From Verticillium longisporum (taxonomy: Eukaryota; Ascomycota; Sordariomycetes; Glomerellales; Plectosphaerellaceae): DNA of 64,000 nucleotides. The stretch spans positions 8,494,001 to 8,558,000 of the forward strand of contig JAETXT010000001.1 of assembly GCA_019188255.1 (NCBI GenBank), read 5' to 3'. The notes below the pieces were generated by a model. That model did not search any database, was not told where the DNA came from, and worked only from the letters and a program-made list of their open reading frames with translations. Of the stretch, positions 1 through 11,068 are shown in pieces. Numbering within the stretch: the first letter of the stretch is position 1; every line of letters starts with the position of its first letter. A program made the translations under genes and the position numbers.

Positions 1-1
1 C

Positions 2-1404
2 TACAGCTTCTTCGCCCGCAAGTTCTCGAGCCCCACGCCGCGCGACCTCATCGAGCTCACGGCGCCCCCGGCCTTTGACTATGCGCCCTACTACAACTAC
101 TTCCTCTACTACTCGACCATTGCGCTGTGCTTCGCCGGCATCCAGCCCATCACCCTGCCGGCCGTGGCCCTGTATTTCGCCATTGACGTCTGGCTGAAGC
201 GCTACCTCTTGCTCTACGTCTTCGTCACCAAGACCGAGTCGGGCGGCATGTTCTGGCGCGTCGTCTTCAACCGTGTCATCTTCGCCACGATGCTCGCCGA
301 CCTCGTCTTCTTCCTGACCTGCTGGGTCCGTGGCGAGGGCGCCCACCACACCCACGCCCTCGCCATTGTGCCTCTGCCGTTCCTCATGCTCGCCTTCAAG
401 TTTGTCTCCTCCCGCCAGTTCGACGACAAGATCCGCTACTACTCGACCCTCAACGTCGCCAAGCACCCCGAGAGCGGCCTCCAGAAGGAACAGCGCCTGC
501 GCAGCGAGAGGCTCGCGTCGCGCTTCGGCCACCCGGCCCTGTACAAGCCGCTCATCACGCCCATGGTGCACCAGAAGGCCCAGGCGACGCTCCACATTGT
601 GTACAAGGGCCGCCTGTCCGACGGGCGCGAGGCCGGCGGCATGGACGGCATGTCTGTCTCTGGCTACTCGGACACGTTTGCGCTGGACCCCATGAACGCC
701 GGCAAGCCCGGCAAGCAGATGAACACGAACGTGCCCGGCTTTGAGTTTGTCTCGGACTCGCACATGGATTTCGAATTCTACAAGAACCGACCGGAGTTCG
801 CCGACGAGCACGGCCAAGGCGACCTCTTTGGCGCCGACGCCGACAGGATGAGGCCCGGCACCCCGGTTCGCACGGCGGCGAGTCCGACTACTCGCGCCCC
901 GGCACGCCCACGATGAACGCCATGGCCGGCGGCATGACGGGCTTCAACCGGCCCCTCCACCGCGCGCCGACCCACGACTTCACCACGGCGGCGTCAGGCT
1001 ACCACTCGCCCAACGGCGGCCGCGCATCGCCCGGCCCGGGCTTCCCGCAGGGCATGGGCTACGACCGCTCGCGCAGCCCGCTGTACGCCAACGCCCACGG
1101 CAACGGCAGCAACACGGCGCTCGTGCAGGACGCGGCGGGCATGGGCATGGGCATGGGCATGGGCGCGCCGGCCCCCAGCTACAGCAACAACAGCGTCGGC
1201 GGGGCCCGCGACCGCAGCGTCGACAGCTTCCGCATGGCGCCCACGCCGGGACCCAGCACCGGCGCCCTCGGCGGCGGGCCGAGGGGATATAGCAACCTCC
1301 CTCAGGCCGAGGCGGAGCAGAGCCCGGGCGACGCGGACCCCAGCCAGTACGACTACTTCCGGGGCAACGCGCGCAGCCAGAGGCGGCCTGGCGAGGGGTG
1401 GTAG
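2..1404 (+). CDS. CSC1/OSCA-like calcium-permeable stress-gated channel, 3' part (5' end outside window)
   Basis: Partial gene: the frame is already open at base 2. The first ~150 residues hold several hydrophobic helices (YFLYYSTIALCFAGI, ALYFAIDVWLKRYLLLYVFV, ADLVFFLTCWV, ALAIVPLPFLMLAFKFV) matching the end of the RSN1_7TM (DUF221) domain of CSC1/OSCA/TMEM63 cation channels, which gate at the plasma membrane or vacuole under osmotic or mechanical stress. A hydrophilic cytosolic tail of about 300 residues follows, rich in Gly, Pro and Ser, with a GMGMGMGMG run and two RPGTP motifs. The frame shifts at the CCCC run 861-864: frame 2 reads to RMRPGTP, and frame 1 then continues GSHGGESDYSRPGTPTMNAM to a stop at 1402-1404. 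Adding one C makes one continuous tail of 467 residues in the window. The family call is strong; the exact paralogue is not determined. Confidence 0.85.
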
Positions 1405-1936
1405 GGATGCCCGAGTGCATCTCTCGTTTCTGTCTGTTTTTTCCTCTTCTTTGTTTTGGATCGCACAAAGCACCGGGCGGCGTTGGCAGGGGATTTTGCC
1501 AAGAGACTTGGGGTCTTTTTGCCCCTCGCTCTCTTGTTCTCTTACACTGTACGGCACGGCAACGAGTGCGCTGTGGCCTGTTCATAATCGGGCGGTAGAC
1601 CTGTACAAAGTTCATGATGGATGAAAAGCGCGGCACTATAGACTGGATCAAGTGTGGGGGCGGTAGAGGTAGAAGATTTTAATCCACAATCCACATTGTA
1701 GAGTCACCGCGGTGTGGGCGGAAGTGACTCGAGAGGCGCGTGATGATTGCTCGTGGTATGACTGCGGTGCCTTCGACTTCACGCTTGATTGCCTTGTGGC
1801 TGCTCGACCGATGTTTACAAAGTCGGCATTCCGCCAATCATCATCTGACCAGCTGCAGATGCAGATGCATATCCTGATTTTCAGTACGTTGAGAGTAGTT
1901 ACTTTCATGTCCCAGCCCGGCAGCATCTTCACAAGC
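1405..1936. other. Intergenic, CSC1-like gene to HET gene
   Basis: This is the 3' flank of the channel gene and the promoter of the HET gene. An in-frame extension of the HET frame begins at 1712, but its composition (Cys/Trp-rich, non-conserved look) argues that it is leader sequence. I see no RNA gene or repeat. Confidence 0.5.
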
Positions 1937-3970
1937 ATGAGCATCACTCGGACGCCCAGTCACCAGCCGATGGCCACGTATCAGTACACCCCCGTCGACG
2001 ACAGGACGATCCGGCTCGTGACGCTCCTCCCCGGCACGCCAGCCGACACCCTCTCTGTCCATCTGCATGCGCACTCGCTCGACGACGCCGCCGCGCTCCC
2101 GGACTATGAAGCCCTCTCGTACGTCTGGGGCTCGCCCGCCGAGTCCTTCCCCGTGACCGTCGCGCCGCCGTCCCCCGCGACCATCGACGGCGGCGCGACG
2201 CTCACCGTGTCGCGCAACCTCCACGAGGCGCTGCTGCACCTGCGCGGGCCGGCCGCGGCGCGCACCATGTGGATCGACGCCCTGTGCATCAACCAGCAGG
2301 ACCTCGGCGAGCGCGCTACGCAGGTGCAGCACATGGGCGCGCTGTACCGCGGGGCGGCGCGCGTCGTCGTCTGGCTGGGGCCCGAGGCCGACGACAGCGC
2401 GCGCGCGCTCGAGCTCGTGGCCTGGTACGCGGCGCACGTCGCGGTCGACTGGCGCAGCGGCACCGTAACGGCGACGCCGTCGGCGGCGCTCGACGCCAGC
2501 TGGTTCGGCCGCGACGTCGCGCTCGCCATCAACGACCGCGGGCCGGGGCTCGTGCGCCTCGTGCTGCGCCCGTGGTTCCGCCGCGTGTGGATCCGGCAGG
2601 AGATCTTCCTCGCGCGGCCCGGCGCCGCCGTCGTGCAGTGCGGCGCCGCCGTCGTGCCGTGGAAGGCCCTCAAGGACGTCGCCTTCTGGCTCGGCACCAA
2701 GGAGGTCCACTACTACCCGGACGTCGTTGCCGATCTCGAGCGCAACGCCCCGGCCCTGTTCGCCATGGGCCGCGTGCGCGAGCTCGGCGAGGAGGTCCCG
2801 CGCGGCCTGTTCGCCACCCTGAGCGCCGCCGTGCTGTCGAGCTGCACGGATCCCCGCGACCGCGTCTACGGCATGCTCAACATGCTGTCCGACGAGGACC
2901 GCCGCACCTTCCCCATTGTCGCCGACTATACCGTCCCCATGGGCAACCTGTACCGCGGCCTCGCCCTCGCGTGGCTCGAGCGCCGCAAGAGCCTGGACTT
3001 TTTGACCTATGCCGGCCTGCACCACCCGCAGGCGCTGCACGACGGCAAGTTCCTGCTCACCTGGGTGCCCAACTGGACGGCGCGGTGTCCCGGCGTCAAG
3101 ACAGCCCTGCCGAACGCCGGCGGGTTCGTGCCGTGCCGGGCCAGCCTCGTAGGCCGGGAGACGCTGCGGACCTGCGGCGTGAAAGTCGCGCGGCTGGCTA
3201 CAGTGGTCTGCGACAGCACCAAGTCCAACACGCTGTTGGCTGAGTTTTCGGACCTCAGAGACGCGTTCTGGGCCGTGCGTAAAGCCGAGACGGCGTATCA
3301 GGGGTACGATGACCTCCTCGAGGCCTTTACGCGGCTGTGGTTCGGCAACCAGTTTCGCGACAGGACGGTGCCGGCCGCGCGCGACACGGGGGACGACATG
3401 GTCTTTGACGAGGCGAGGGCGTTCATCCAGGCCACTTTTGACGAGGACAGGGGCACCAGCCGGACCATGAACGCCGTCGAGGCCCGCTGTCTGACCGTGT
3501 TCCGCAACCGCCAGCAGAGGGGCATGGTATGTCTGACAGACGACGGCCATGTGGCGCGCGTGCCCGTGGCGGCGCAGGTTGGCGACGTCTTTTGCGTTTT
3601 GCCCGGGTGCCCTTCGCTGCTTCTCCTGACGCCTGCGCCTACCATTGGGGATGGTCGCGGCTTTGCCGAGGTGGGCGAGGCGTATGTGGATGGGTTCATG
3701 AACGGCGAGGGCATCTTTGGGCCGCTGCCTGCGGGGTGGACGGCCGTGTGGAGGGACAGTCCGGACGCGAGTGAGGTGGTGCCTGCTTTTCTGCAGGACG
3801 TCGAGTCCGTACCCACGTGGGATGATCCACGGTTGTTCGCGCGAGGGTTCTTGAGTGAGAAGATGAAGGAGAGCGCGACTTGGAAGGAGGCGCTGGAGCG
3901 TCGGATGACGTTGACGCCAGACGTGTTGAGCAGTAAAGGAGTGCCGCTGGTGGACATTGACTTGGTGTAG
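1937..3970 (+). CDS. HET-domain protein (heterokaryon-incompatibility type)
   Basis: Single-exon gene of about 677 residues from the ATG at 1937; a second possible start is 1970. The HET domain lies in the first ~225 residues with its landmark blocks: YEALSYVWG (57-65), LTVSRNLHEALLHLR (~89-103), MWIDALCINQ (111-120), then GALYRGAARVVVWLG and WFRRVWIRQE (213-222). In known family members this domain triggers programmed cell death when non-self hyphae fuse, or acts as an effector downstream of NLR-like sensors. The C-terminal ~450 residues carry the usual family segments (CTDPRDRVYGMLNML, DYTVPMGNLYRGLALAWLE) and no separate domain I recognise. It is convergent with the acyltransferase gene 292 bp away. 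Many fungal genomes carry dozens of HET genes, so a role in incompatibility is inferred from family only. Confidence 0.93.
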   Translation: MSITRTPSHQPMATYQYTPVDDRTIRLVTLLPGTPADTLSVHLHAHSLDDAAALPDYEALSYVWGSPAESFPVTVAPPSPATIDGGATLTVSRNLHEALLHLRGPAAARTMWIDALCINQQDLGERATQVQHMGALYRGAARVVVWLGPEADDSARALELVAWYAAHVAVDWRSGTVTATPSAALDASWFGRDVALAINDRGPGLVRLVLRPWFRRVWIRQEIFLARPGAAVVQCGAAVVPWKALKDVAFWLGTKEVHYYPDVVADLERNAPALFAMGRVRELGEEVPRGLFATLSAAVLSSCTDPRDRVYGMLNMLSDEDRRTFPIVADYTVPMGNLYRGLALAWLERRKSLDFLTYAGLHHPQALHDGKFLLTWVPNWTARCPGVKTALPNAGGFVPCRASLVGRETLRTCGVKVARLATVVCDSTKSNTLLAEFSDLRDAFWAVRKAETAYQGYDDLLEAFTRLWFGNQFRDRTVPAARDTGDDMVFDEARAFIQATFDEDRGTSRTMNAVEARCLTVFRNRQQRGMVCLTDDGHVARVPVAAQVGDVFCVLPGCPSLLLLTPAPTIGDGRGFAEVGEAYVDGFMNGEGIFGPLPAGWTAVWRDSPDASEVVPAFLQDVESVPTWDDPRLFARGFLSEKMKESATWKEALERRMTLTPDVLSSKGVPLVDIDLV

Positions 3971-4262
3971 CATCTGCTGGAGTTGCATGTATGCTCTCGA
4001 AGAGTTGGCAGTGGAAACATCGAACCGAAAGACAAGGAATTAAGCGTTCTATAAAATGATCAGCGCGATAGAGGCTTGAATAGCTATGGATGCACCGACC
4101 TTCAAGTAAAAAGGTCATATGAACCTAGTCTTCCTTACCAAGTTCATGCTCGAGGTGTCATCCCTCTGATTCGCAGCTTTTGTGGCGATAGCAAGAAACG
4201 ATTTCCGTCAATCGTATTAAACATTATTCATGGCACTCGCCGGTGTCCATTCCCCTCAACAC

Positions 4263-5780
4263 CTACAGGCCCAATGTACCCTCTTCGGCAAGCCTCCTCG
4301 ACCACTCGGCAAGATCGCTCACTACCCCCTCGACGAGCTCAGCATCCACAGTCTTCTCCTGCCACGTCATGGTCCCCGAAATCTCTCCGCCCACGACTCC
4401 CGCGAGGTTCAGCGTCATCGCCGGCCCCGACATGAGCGCCGACTGCGCGAACACGGCCCTCGTGATGCCCCACCCGTTATCGCCCACGGCCTTGAGAGCA
4501 CCGAGGTTGCTGATCTCCCACGTCCAGTCGTGGGGCTTGCCGTCGGCTTGGCGCAGGTAGGCGTGCCAGTCGCCAACCCATTTCAGCAGGCCCGTAACGT
4601 CGTCGCGGGGCAGGGACGCAATCTTGTCGAGGAACGAGGTGGCAATGGCCGACGCTGCTTGCCAGACGAGCGAGTCCAGGTCGGAGCCGTGGCGGGCGCG
4701 GAACTGCGACGTCATGGCGGCCGTGTCAGGGTGGATGAGAGAGGTAACGAGGACGGCCATTTGCGAAGACGTGTCAAGGACGGCTGGATCGACAAGGCGC
4801 CGCGCACTGATGGAAGAGCCGTGGACGAACTTGGGGGCCGTAGTGGCGGGCAGGCGGCGGGCAAAGGAGAGGAGGGCCAGGGCGTGGTAGAGCGGTGTCA
4901 GGGTCGTCGCGTTGGTGCGGGCGGCGGCGAGGAGGGCCGAGGATGTCGCGGCGGGTAGGGTGAAGAGGCAAACGTTGGTCTGGAAGGGATTGGCCAAGTT
5001 GACGTGATTGCCAGTCCAGGGGACGGGGTTCGGCTTTGCTTTGAGAAAGTCGGGACCGAAGGCTTTCCAGAGGGTTCGCAGGAAGAAGGGCCAGCTGATG
5101 GAGAAGTTGATGAGCTCTTCCTGGGGCGGCGGCAGAATAGCAGGTTCGGAGAGGGTGAGAAGGCCGGCTGAGGATAGAGAAGGCACGGGTGCCGGCTTGG
5201 AAAGAGCTTCGAGGAGCTGTTTGTGGAAGATGGCGGAGCTGGTGCCGTCGCCAATGGCGTGATGAAAGGTGTACACAATGTCGAGGGCAGTGAGATGCCC
5301 GTCACGGGCATTCAGAGGTACGACGGTGACCTTCCATGGCGGGCGCGTGTCGAGGTCAGGCCAGCGGGTGCCCAACTGCACGGCAAGCAGCTTCTCGAGC
5401 ATGGCATCGGCCGAGGCCACTTCAATCGGTTCGAGCCATCGAATCTGGGTGGAGAGATTGATGACGGGGACGTGAACAAAATTCGGCTGCTTCGTGTCCT
5501 CGCCGGTGATGCCAACGCGCATGAATGGCTGCTTCAAGACAACTTGGGCCACGGCTTGCTCAATGGCTGGGCGTAGAGCCATGGTGTTGCTGTGTTCGGA
5601 AGGCACATTATCTTCGGAAGGCACATGGTAGCGACAGGTGGTCGATACACCAAAGTAGATGCCCAACGAATGCCTCGAGGTGGAATACTGTTCCCTGTCT
5701 ATGTGTCAGGGGTGCGAAGGGCCTGGATGTAAAGAGACTCACAGCTGGCCGCAAGGCCTCACCACAATCCGACCAGCCAT
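4263..5780 (-). CDS. Alcohol acetyltransferase-like (AATase, condensation-fold) protein
   Basis: Model complement(join(4263..5694,5743..5780)), 489 residues. Exon 1 is only 38 nt (MAGRIVVRPCGQ), followed by a 48-nt intron (gtgagt...acag). The splice creates the family N-terminus LEQYSTSRHSLGIYFG, expected for Pfam AATase members, so this start is better than any start inside exon 2. The acyltransferase catalytic motif HHAIGDG is at residues 157-163 (HxxxDG, His as general base), and a DWTWEISNLGAL block typical of the family sits near the C-terminus. Family enzymes move acetyl or longer acyl groups from CoA to alcohols or to hydroxyl/amino groups of metabolites. The real substrate cannot be read from the sequence. 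No other biosynthetic gene lies beside it, so membership in a metabolite cluster is not supported. It diverges from the gene at 6821. Confidence 0.88.
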
Positions 5781-6820
5781 GTTGGGTTGCTTGTAGCAGA
5801 GCGAGGTTCCAGGGAAACAAGCAAGTCAGTCGTTCGCGCAAGCGGCAGAGAAATGCCTAGGGCTGAGCACGTGGCCGGGAGTTTTAAACAGTCCGCCAAA
5901 CCAAAGCCTTAGCTACGACGTTGACGCAGGTCTCAAGGTCTCAAGGTCTCCAGGTCCAGGTCCAGATCCCAGATCCCAGATCCCAGACCATAGACCTTGC
6001 ACGCACGGGAATCGGGCAAGGGGCATGCCGTCGACATGTGGGGCCCATGGGAGACTGGGCTCCGAGAGCGCCGGGTGATCATGACTGGACAAAGGATGTA
6101 GTCGCTGTTGGTGTTGAATGCAATCGAGTTTGTATTGTTCTTGAAGCTAGATACGATGGTTTCTGGTGTTTTAGTGCATTGTGTAGGAGGCAGTTGCCAT
6201 TGGCCTATGATCAAGCAGGACAGGCACAGCACCATTCGCGCCTGCTTCCTGGTACGATATAGCTTGTGCAACGTGCCTCCCTGCCTGCCTGCCTGAGGTA
6301 AGGTAGATCCAGTGGTCAGGTACAGTACATTGCCCTGATTGTCCAGGCACTGTGCCTACCTACATAGGTACTTGCCTAGGTACGCACCTACCTACCTAAG
6401 CACGTGGGTACGGAGCCAAGACGGACCCTTCTTGCCTGCCATCAACAACGGTGGATCCCCGTCTGGCGGCCCGTGCTCCTCCAAGACGCGCTTCATCTCC
6501 TGAGCTCTGCTGCGCTTCCTTTTTTGGCGAGCATCCAAAACAGTGGCCATATTCCATTCTGGCCACGACTCTGTTCTGTGACCGGACCGTGTCGGCGAAC
6601 ATTCTTCTCCTTGTGCTCAACTGGAAATACCCTTCCATTCCTCTCTCTCTCTCTTTTTGGACCCCGCGATTCTGTCATGACGCGACTTGTCTCGAGACAC
6701 CCAGGTATCATGCACCTACCCACACTCTGATCACCGCTGCCACCCACCAAACGCACACCGACTCTTGCTCGACATCACCTCGAACCGGCACCACCACGCC
6801 TCTCCCCGAGCTTCACCGAC
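5781..6820. promoter_or_regulatory. Divergent intergenic region with stacked short repeats and TACCTA/TAGGTA motifs
   Basis: Roughly 1 kb shared by the acyltransferase (-) and the disordered membrane protein (+). At 5931-5992 there are three stacked short repeats in a row: CAAGGTCT units, then CCAGGT units, then AGATCCC units. At 6270-6412 there is CTGC and TACCTA/TAGGTA-rich DNA, including an E-box-like CACGTGGG near 6401. A CT-rich tract sits at 6640-6656. No coding frame in the interval looks real. Confidence 0.5.
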
Positions 6821-9800
6821 ATGGACACACGACAGCATGAGACTGGCCCTTTGGCTACACGTACCAATGGACGCAGCTCTTTACCCCTCGTCATCAACAA
6901 GGGCGGCCGAAAGCCGCTCTTCCAGAAGCCCTCCCAAGAGAGTCTTGGTGGGGTGCCCTACACCAACGACACGAGACCCGGCATGGCCAGAAATGCATAT
7001 TCCGATGGTCACGCCCTCGCCGTCGGCTCCATGATCCCCCGCCCCGGCTCCGTCTCTCCCTCACCATCCATCGCCTCGAACAACAGCGCCGACAGTGCAT
7101 CGCGCATACCCCGACCAAGCTCCGCTGCCGGCGTCTTCTCCAAGGCGAGAAAGCCCATATCCATTGCTGACGCCTATAAAATGGTTGAAGCCGAAGAACG
7201 CCGCTTCGAATCTGCGCCGCGGACTCGACGCCTGTCGCCCCTGCCCATCGATGGCTCCCCAAGCCCTGCGCCTCGACCCCGCCACTCCCTGCCGGCCTCG
7301 GACGACGGCCGTCTGCGCAGGATGCTGAGCAAGGGGCCCCTCGATATCAAAAAGGCACACCCACGACACGCCGACAGCGCCGTCTCCGAAGACGAGGGCG
7401 GGCACTCGGCCGACAGCACCTCGAGTACTGGCAGTTTCGAACGCCGACTGAGCGCCTACGCCCAACAGCAGCAGCAGCGGCAGCAGCAGCGGCACTCGTC
7501 CATCTCGCCGAGTCGTCGGTCTAGTCTCTTCGGCAACTCGAGGATAGGACCCAAGATTGCCGAGACGGGCCAGACGCTGGCGAAGAAGACGAGCACCGGC
7601 AGCCTCAGCGGCACGAGCCCTCGACCGGCGGCATTTGCCAAGGGGCACGTGCCCAAGGGCTGGGTCACGCATCTCTTGACCCGCGAGGAGCAGAAAGCCG
7701 CTGCCGTGAAAGAAGGGAAGAGCTTCAAAGAGGATTCCGCCGACATGCCCCTCCCCTCGGTCGAGGTTGAGGGCGACAAACCCCAGGAACCCACACCGCC
7801 TTGTTCCCGACCTACATCCGCCATTGTCCCCAAGCTGGAGGGGCGTTCTCCCAACAAAGACTTTGCTTGGCAGATCGAGGACGATTTCACGGCCGGCGAC
7901 CTGCAATTCTCGGACAGCCCGCGAATGAACCTGGACACTCTTACGGGGATGTCGCCTCGCGCATGTTCGCCAATGATGCGGCCTTTGAGCGGAACCAAGA
8001 CGTGGCTATAAATACCAAGCTCGACGACATCCGACAGCGCGAGCGCGAGGTCGAAGAGGCCTTTGCCGGACGGGACGACGACCTGCCGAAGAACACCAAG
8101 CTAGACGAGATCAGAGAGCGCGAGAAGGCGTTCACGTCGAAGAAGGCTCTCGCTGCGAGTCGCCTGGATGATATACGCGAGTTCAACATGTCGAGATCAC
8201 TGTCGCCCGAAGCGGCGCCCCGTCCCAACCGCCAGTCTGTTGTCCAGGAGCCCTCGAACAATAAGAGCCCGACCCACAGGCGCACCTTGTCCAAGGACGA
8301 CGGCGAGCGTGTTCCCAACACACCTGTGACGGTGTATCGCAAGCCAAACGAACGTGAGGAGGCCAAGACGAAGAATGCTGAGTCGGCACCTGTGGTTCAG
8401 GAGACGCCGAAGGAAGTTGATGTGCCGGAAACCTCGAGGCCGGGCCTCGGTCACACGCGCTCGGATTCCCGGGATCTTTTGAGAAGACTGGCGCGGGCCG
8501 CCAGTACCAGTCCAGCACCGGAAGCTCGTAAAGCTGCAGGAGAAGCTCCTATTGAAGCCGGAGCAGAAGCTCGTACAGAGAAGCTGAAGCAGCAAGATTC
8601 CGGTTCAAGGCCAAATGACAAGATATCTGCGGAGCCTCCGGTTCAACAAGCCTCTCATATCAAACAGAACCCCAGTACTGCTGTCGCGCAATCAACACCC
8701 TCTGCAAAGGTGGCAGAGGAGACAGTATCAAAGTCAAAGGTGACCGAAACGACGAACGAGCCGCGGAGTAAGGCCGCGCATTCTCGTCACTCTAGCCTGG
8801 ATGTCAGAAAGTCCCTCGCATTCGATAGAGAAGCTGAAGAAGCGCACAGCCGCAACGCCTCGCGCTCGCGACGGAACAGCGCCGACTCGAAGAAAGCTCC
8901 TTCGTCAGAGGCCCAGGACTCCGATAAGGCGAAGCCCTCGGTCAACTTTCTCGGAATCCGGCGAAACCGCTCCATCGACTCTAATAAGGGAAAGAGAACG
9001 AGCGTGGCCCTGTCTGACAATGACCCCACGGATCGAATCGAAGGCGAGATGAACCTGTTTGCGCCAACAGATAACCAGTCGGAGCGCGGCTCCGTCCGCG
9101 CCCCGTCGATTGAACCGTCCAGCGAGGAAGACTCCGACGATGACCTGGTCGAGGAGACGCCACGACCTCTGCGACGAGACCCCTTGTCCATGCCGACACC
9201 AAGGATTACGGGCGCATACATCGAGACGCCTGCTCCGGTAAAAATGGAAGAGAAGGAGACGGAAAAGGTTTCGGACCTCCTCAAAGAAATCCCCCAAGTC
9301 ACAGGCAACCAAGACAGAGCCCCTTCCCATCAAAAGTCCTCCGCTTCTTCGTCAGAGGCATCCAGGTCCAGATCCAGGTCGAAGTCTTCTGGAAGTGTCC
9401 ACGACGCGCAGGAACAGGCGCCCAACTACCCAACGTCGACGACCTCAACAATCCGTCAGAGAGCTCGGTCGCTGCCTAAGAATCGCCGCCCGCTGATAAA
9501 CTCAGTGAAGCCCCCGACGGTCAAGGACGATCTGCGCGATATCCAGCGCACATACTCTCTTGAGGACTCAACACTTGACGATTTCGAAGAACTCTTCAAA
9601 CTTGGCAGGCTTGATAACGCACCCTCTCCCGAGATTGAATCCATCCTCAACGAGCTGTCAAGTCAGCGTGAGGAGCTTGCCAACAAACCAGTCATCAACG
9701 AGGCGGATCACAGCGAGCTGGAGCGCTACGACCGAATCACCAAGTCCCTCAAGAACGGGCTCCAGAACATCCATGCCGCCAAGCAAGGCATCGAACGTTT

Positions 9801-10566
9801 GGAGGACAATCTCGCCCACACTGACGTCCTCGATACCAAGAAGGAAGAGCCTGAAGTGGACATCAAACCGTCTGCCCTGGCCTTGCCAGACTTCAAGGAG
9901 GAACGCTCGGGGGACAAGCCGTCTGACAAGCTGTCCACCAAGATCGTTCACAGTCATAAGCACTTGGACCACAGCGACACGTGCCCTGACTGTCTCTCCC
10001 ATCCTATTCCTCGTGCCACAGTCTCCTACGTCCACCTTCCCTTACCCCGCCTCTACCAAACCAACCCTTTCCGCCTCAGCCTCCTTGGCCTTCTTGTCAC
10101 TCTCTTTTCGGTCTGGTATGCCGCCGAAACAGCAACGTGCGCTCGTTACTGCCGTCCTGAGTTCTGCTCGACTACACCTTGCATCTACGACGTCAACGAC
10201 CCAACTTGGGGTACCGCCATTCCAGTCAAGCTCGACGCCGCCCTCACGAACGGCCGCGGCCGCCAGCTTTACGCCCACCTTGCCGAGGAGGTTTCTGACG
10301 CATATCTCGACGCGTGGGACTGGATCAACGGTGTCGACATTCGCCATGTCAAGATGACATCGCTCGACGCCTACGCGAGGATACAGCACAGACGCCGTCT
10401 GCACAAGCGCGGTCTTCTCAAAGCGTCCGTCGTGTCGCCGCAGCTGGAGGCCAAGTTTAGCATGTGGCATCAGACGCGGCTGGCTTTGGAGCGGGAGCGC
10501 GAGATGAGCGAGGCGGGCTATGTCGAGGAAGAGGAGATGGTCGGGGACGATGAGAGGCTTTACTAG
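6821..10566 (+). CDS. Large, mostly disordered protein with C-terminal membrane segment (hypothetical)
   Basis: The protein is about 1248 residues if one G is restored in the GGGG run at 7945-7948; without it the frame stops at 8011. With the base added, TLTG reads on into DVASRMFANDAAFERNQ. Residues 1-~350 are Ser/Pro/Arg-rich with a poly-Gln stretch (codons near 7469-7490). Then come three related segments NTKLDDIRQRE, NTKLDEIRERE and ASRLDDIREF, a pattern of short helical repeats. The middle is Ser/Lys/Glu-rich and disordered. Near the C-terminus there is one hydrophobic stretch (FRLSLLGLLVTLFSVWYA), a Cys cluster (CARYCRPEFCSTTPC) and a charged tail. This looks like a tail-anchored or single-pass protein with a long cytosolic arm, but I do not recognise a named family. 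The ATG at 6821 begins a coding-quality frame at once; the earlier ATGs are in AT/CT-rich leader. Confidence 0.75.
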
Positions 10567-11068
10567 CCTGGACGGACGAGTGGAATCACTCGTCACCTTT
10601 TTCTTCTTGCACACTACATTCTTGCCAGCGTTTGGCATGACGAAGCATGTATGCTTTTTTTTTTTTCCTTTTCTCTTCCCTGTACATTCTTCTCGTTTTA
10701 CCCGCTGAAGGGCTCCAACATGACGACTTTTCATTTCCTTGACACGGGTGGCATGGCGAGCCGCCCCGGTTGAAGCTGGGGCAGAAGGCTCAGTCTCGAG
10801 ATGGACGGAAGGAGTGCTGTGGAGCATCAAAAATTCTCATCGCATTGCGAAGCAGGCGTGGCGTTTACTTGTTTGATAAGGGACAGATCATGGCTGGGGT
10901 GGGATCTGCACTGGGAATGAGGTAGATAAACTAATTGAATTCGACTGCTCGTTGCTTGCATATGGTCATCAATCGTAAAGTATATAGGCTGCCACGATAC
11001 ATGAAGCCGGCTTTGACGCCCCTTGTGTGTACTGGAGACTCTTCGCCGTCATGATCGGCCCCAGATGC
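10567..11068. other. Convergent 3' intergenic region
   Basis: This spacer of about 500 bp lies between the 3' ends of the disordered membrane protein (+) and the C2H2 gene (-). It contains T-rich tracts (10653-10666) typical of 3' UTRs. I see no further feature. Confidence 0.5.

Noticed and set aside
1841..3988. 715-residue open frame antisense to the HET gene
   Set aside because: It mirrors the HET gene over its full length and is Arg/His/Gly/Ala-rich, the usual shadow of a gene with G/C-rich third positions.
4230..4958. 242-residue plus-strand frame across the acyltransferase
   Set aside because: Shadow of the catalytic HHAIGDG-containing enzyme on the other strand.
10042..10830. 262-residue minus-strand frame over the end of the disordered membrane protein
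   Set aside because: The plus-strand frame has the continuous protein with a membrane helix; the minus frame has mixed composition and no features.
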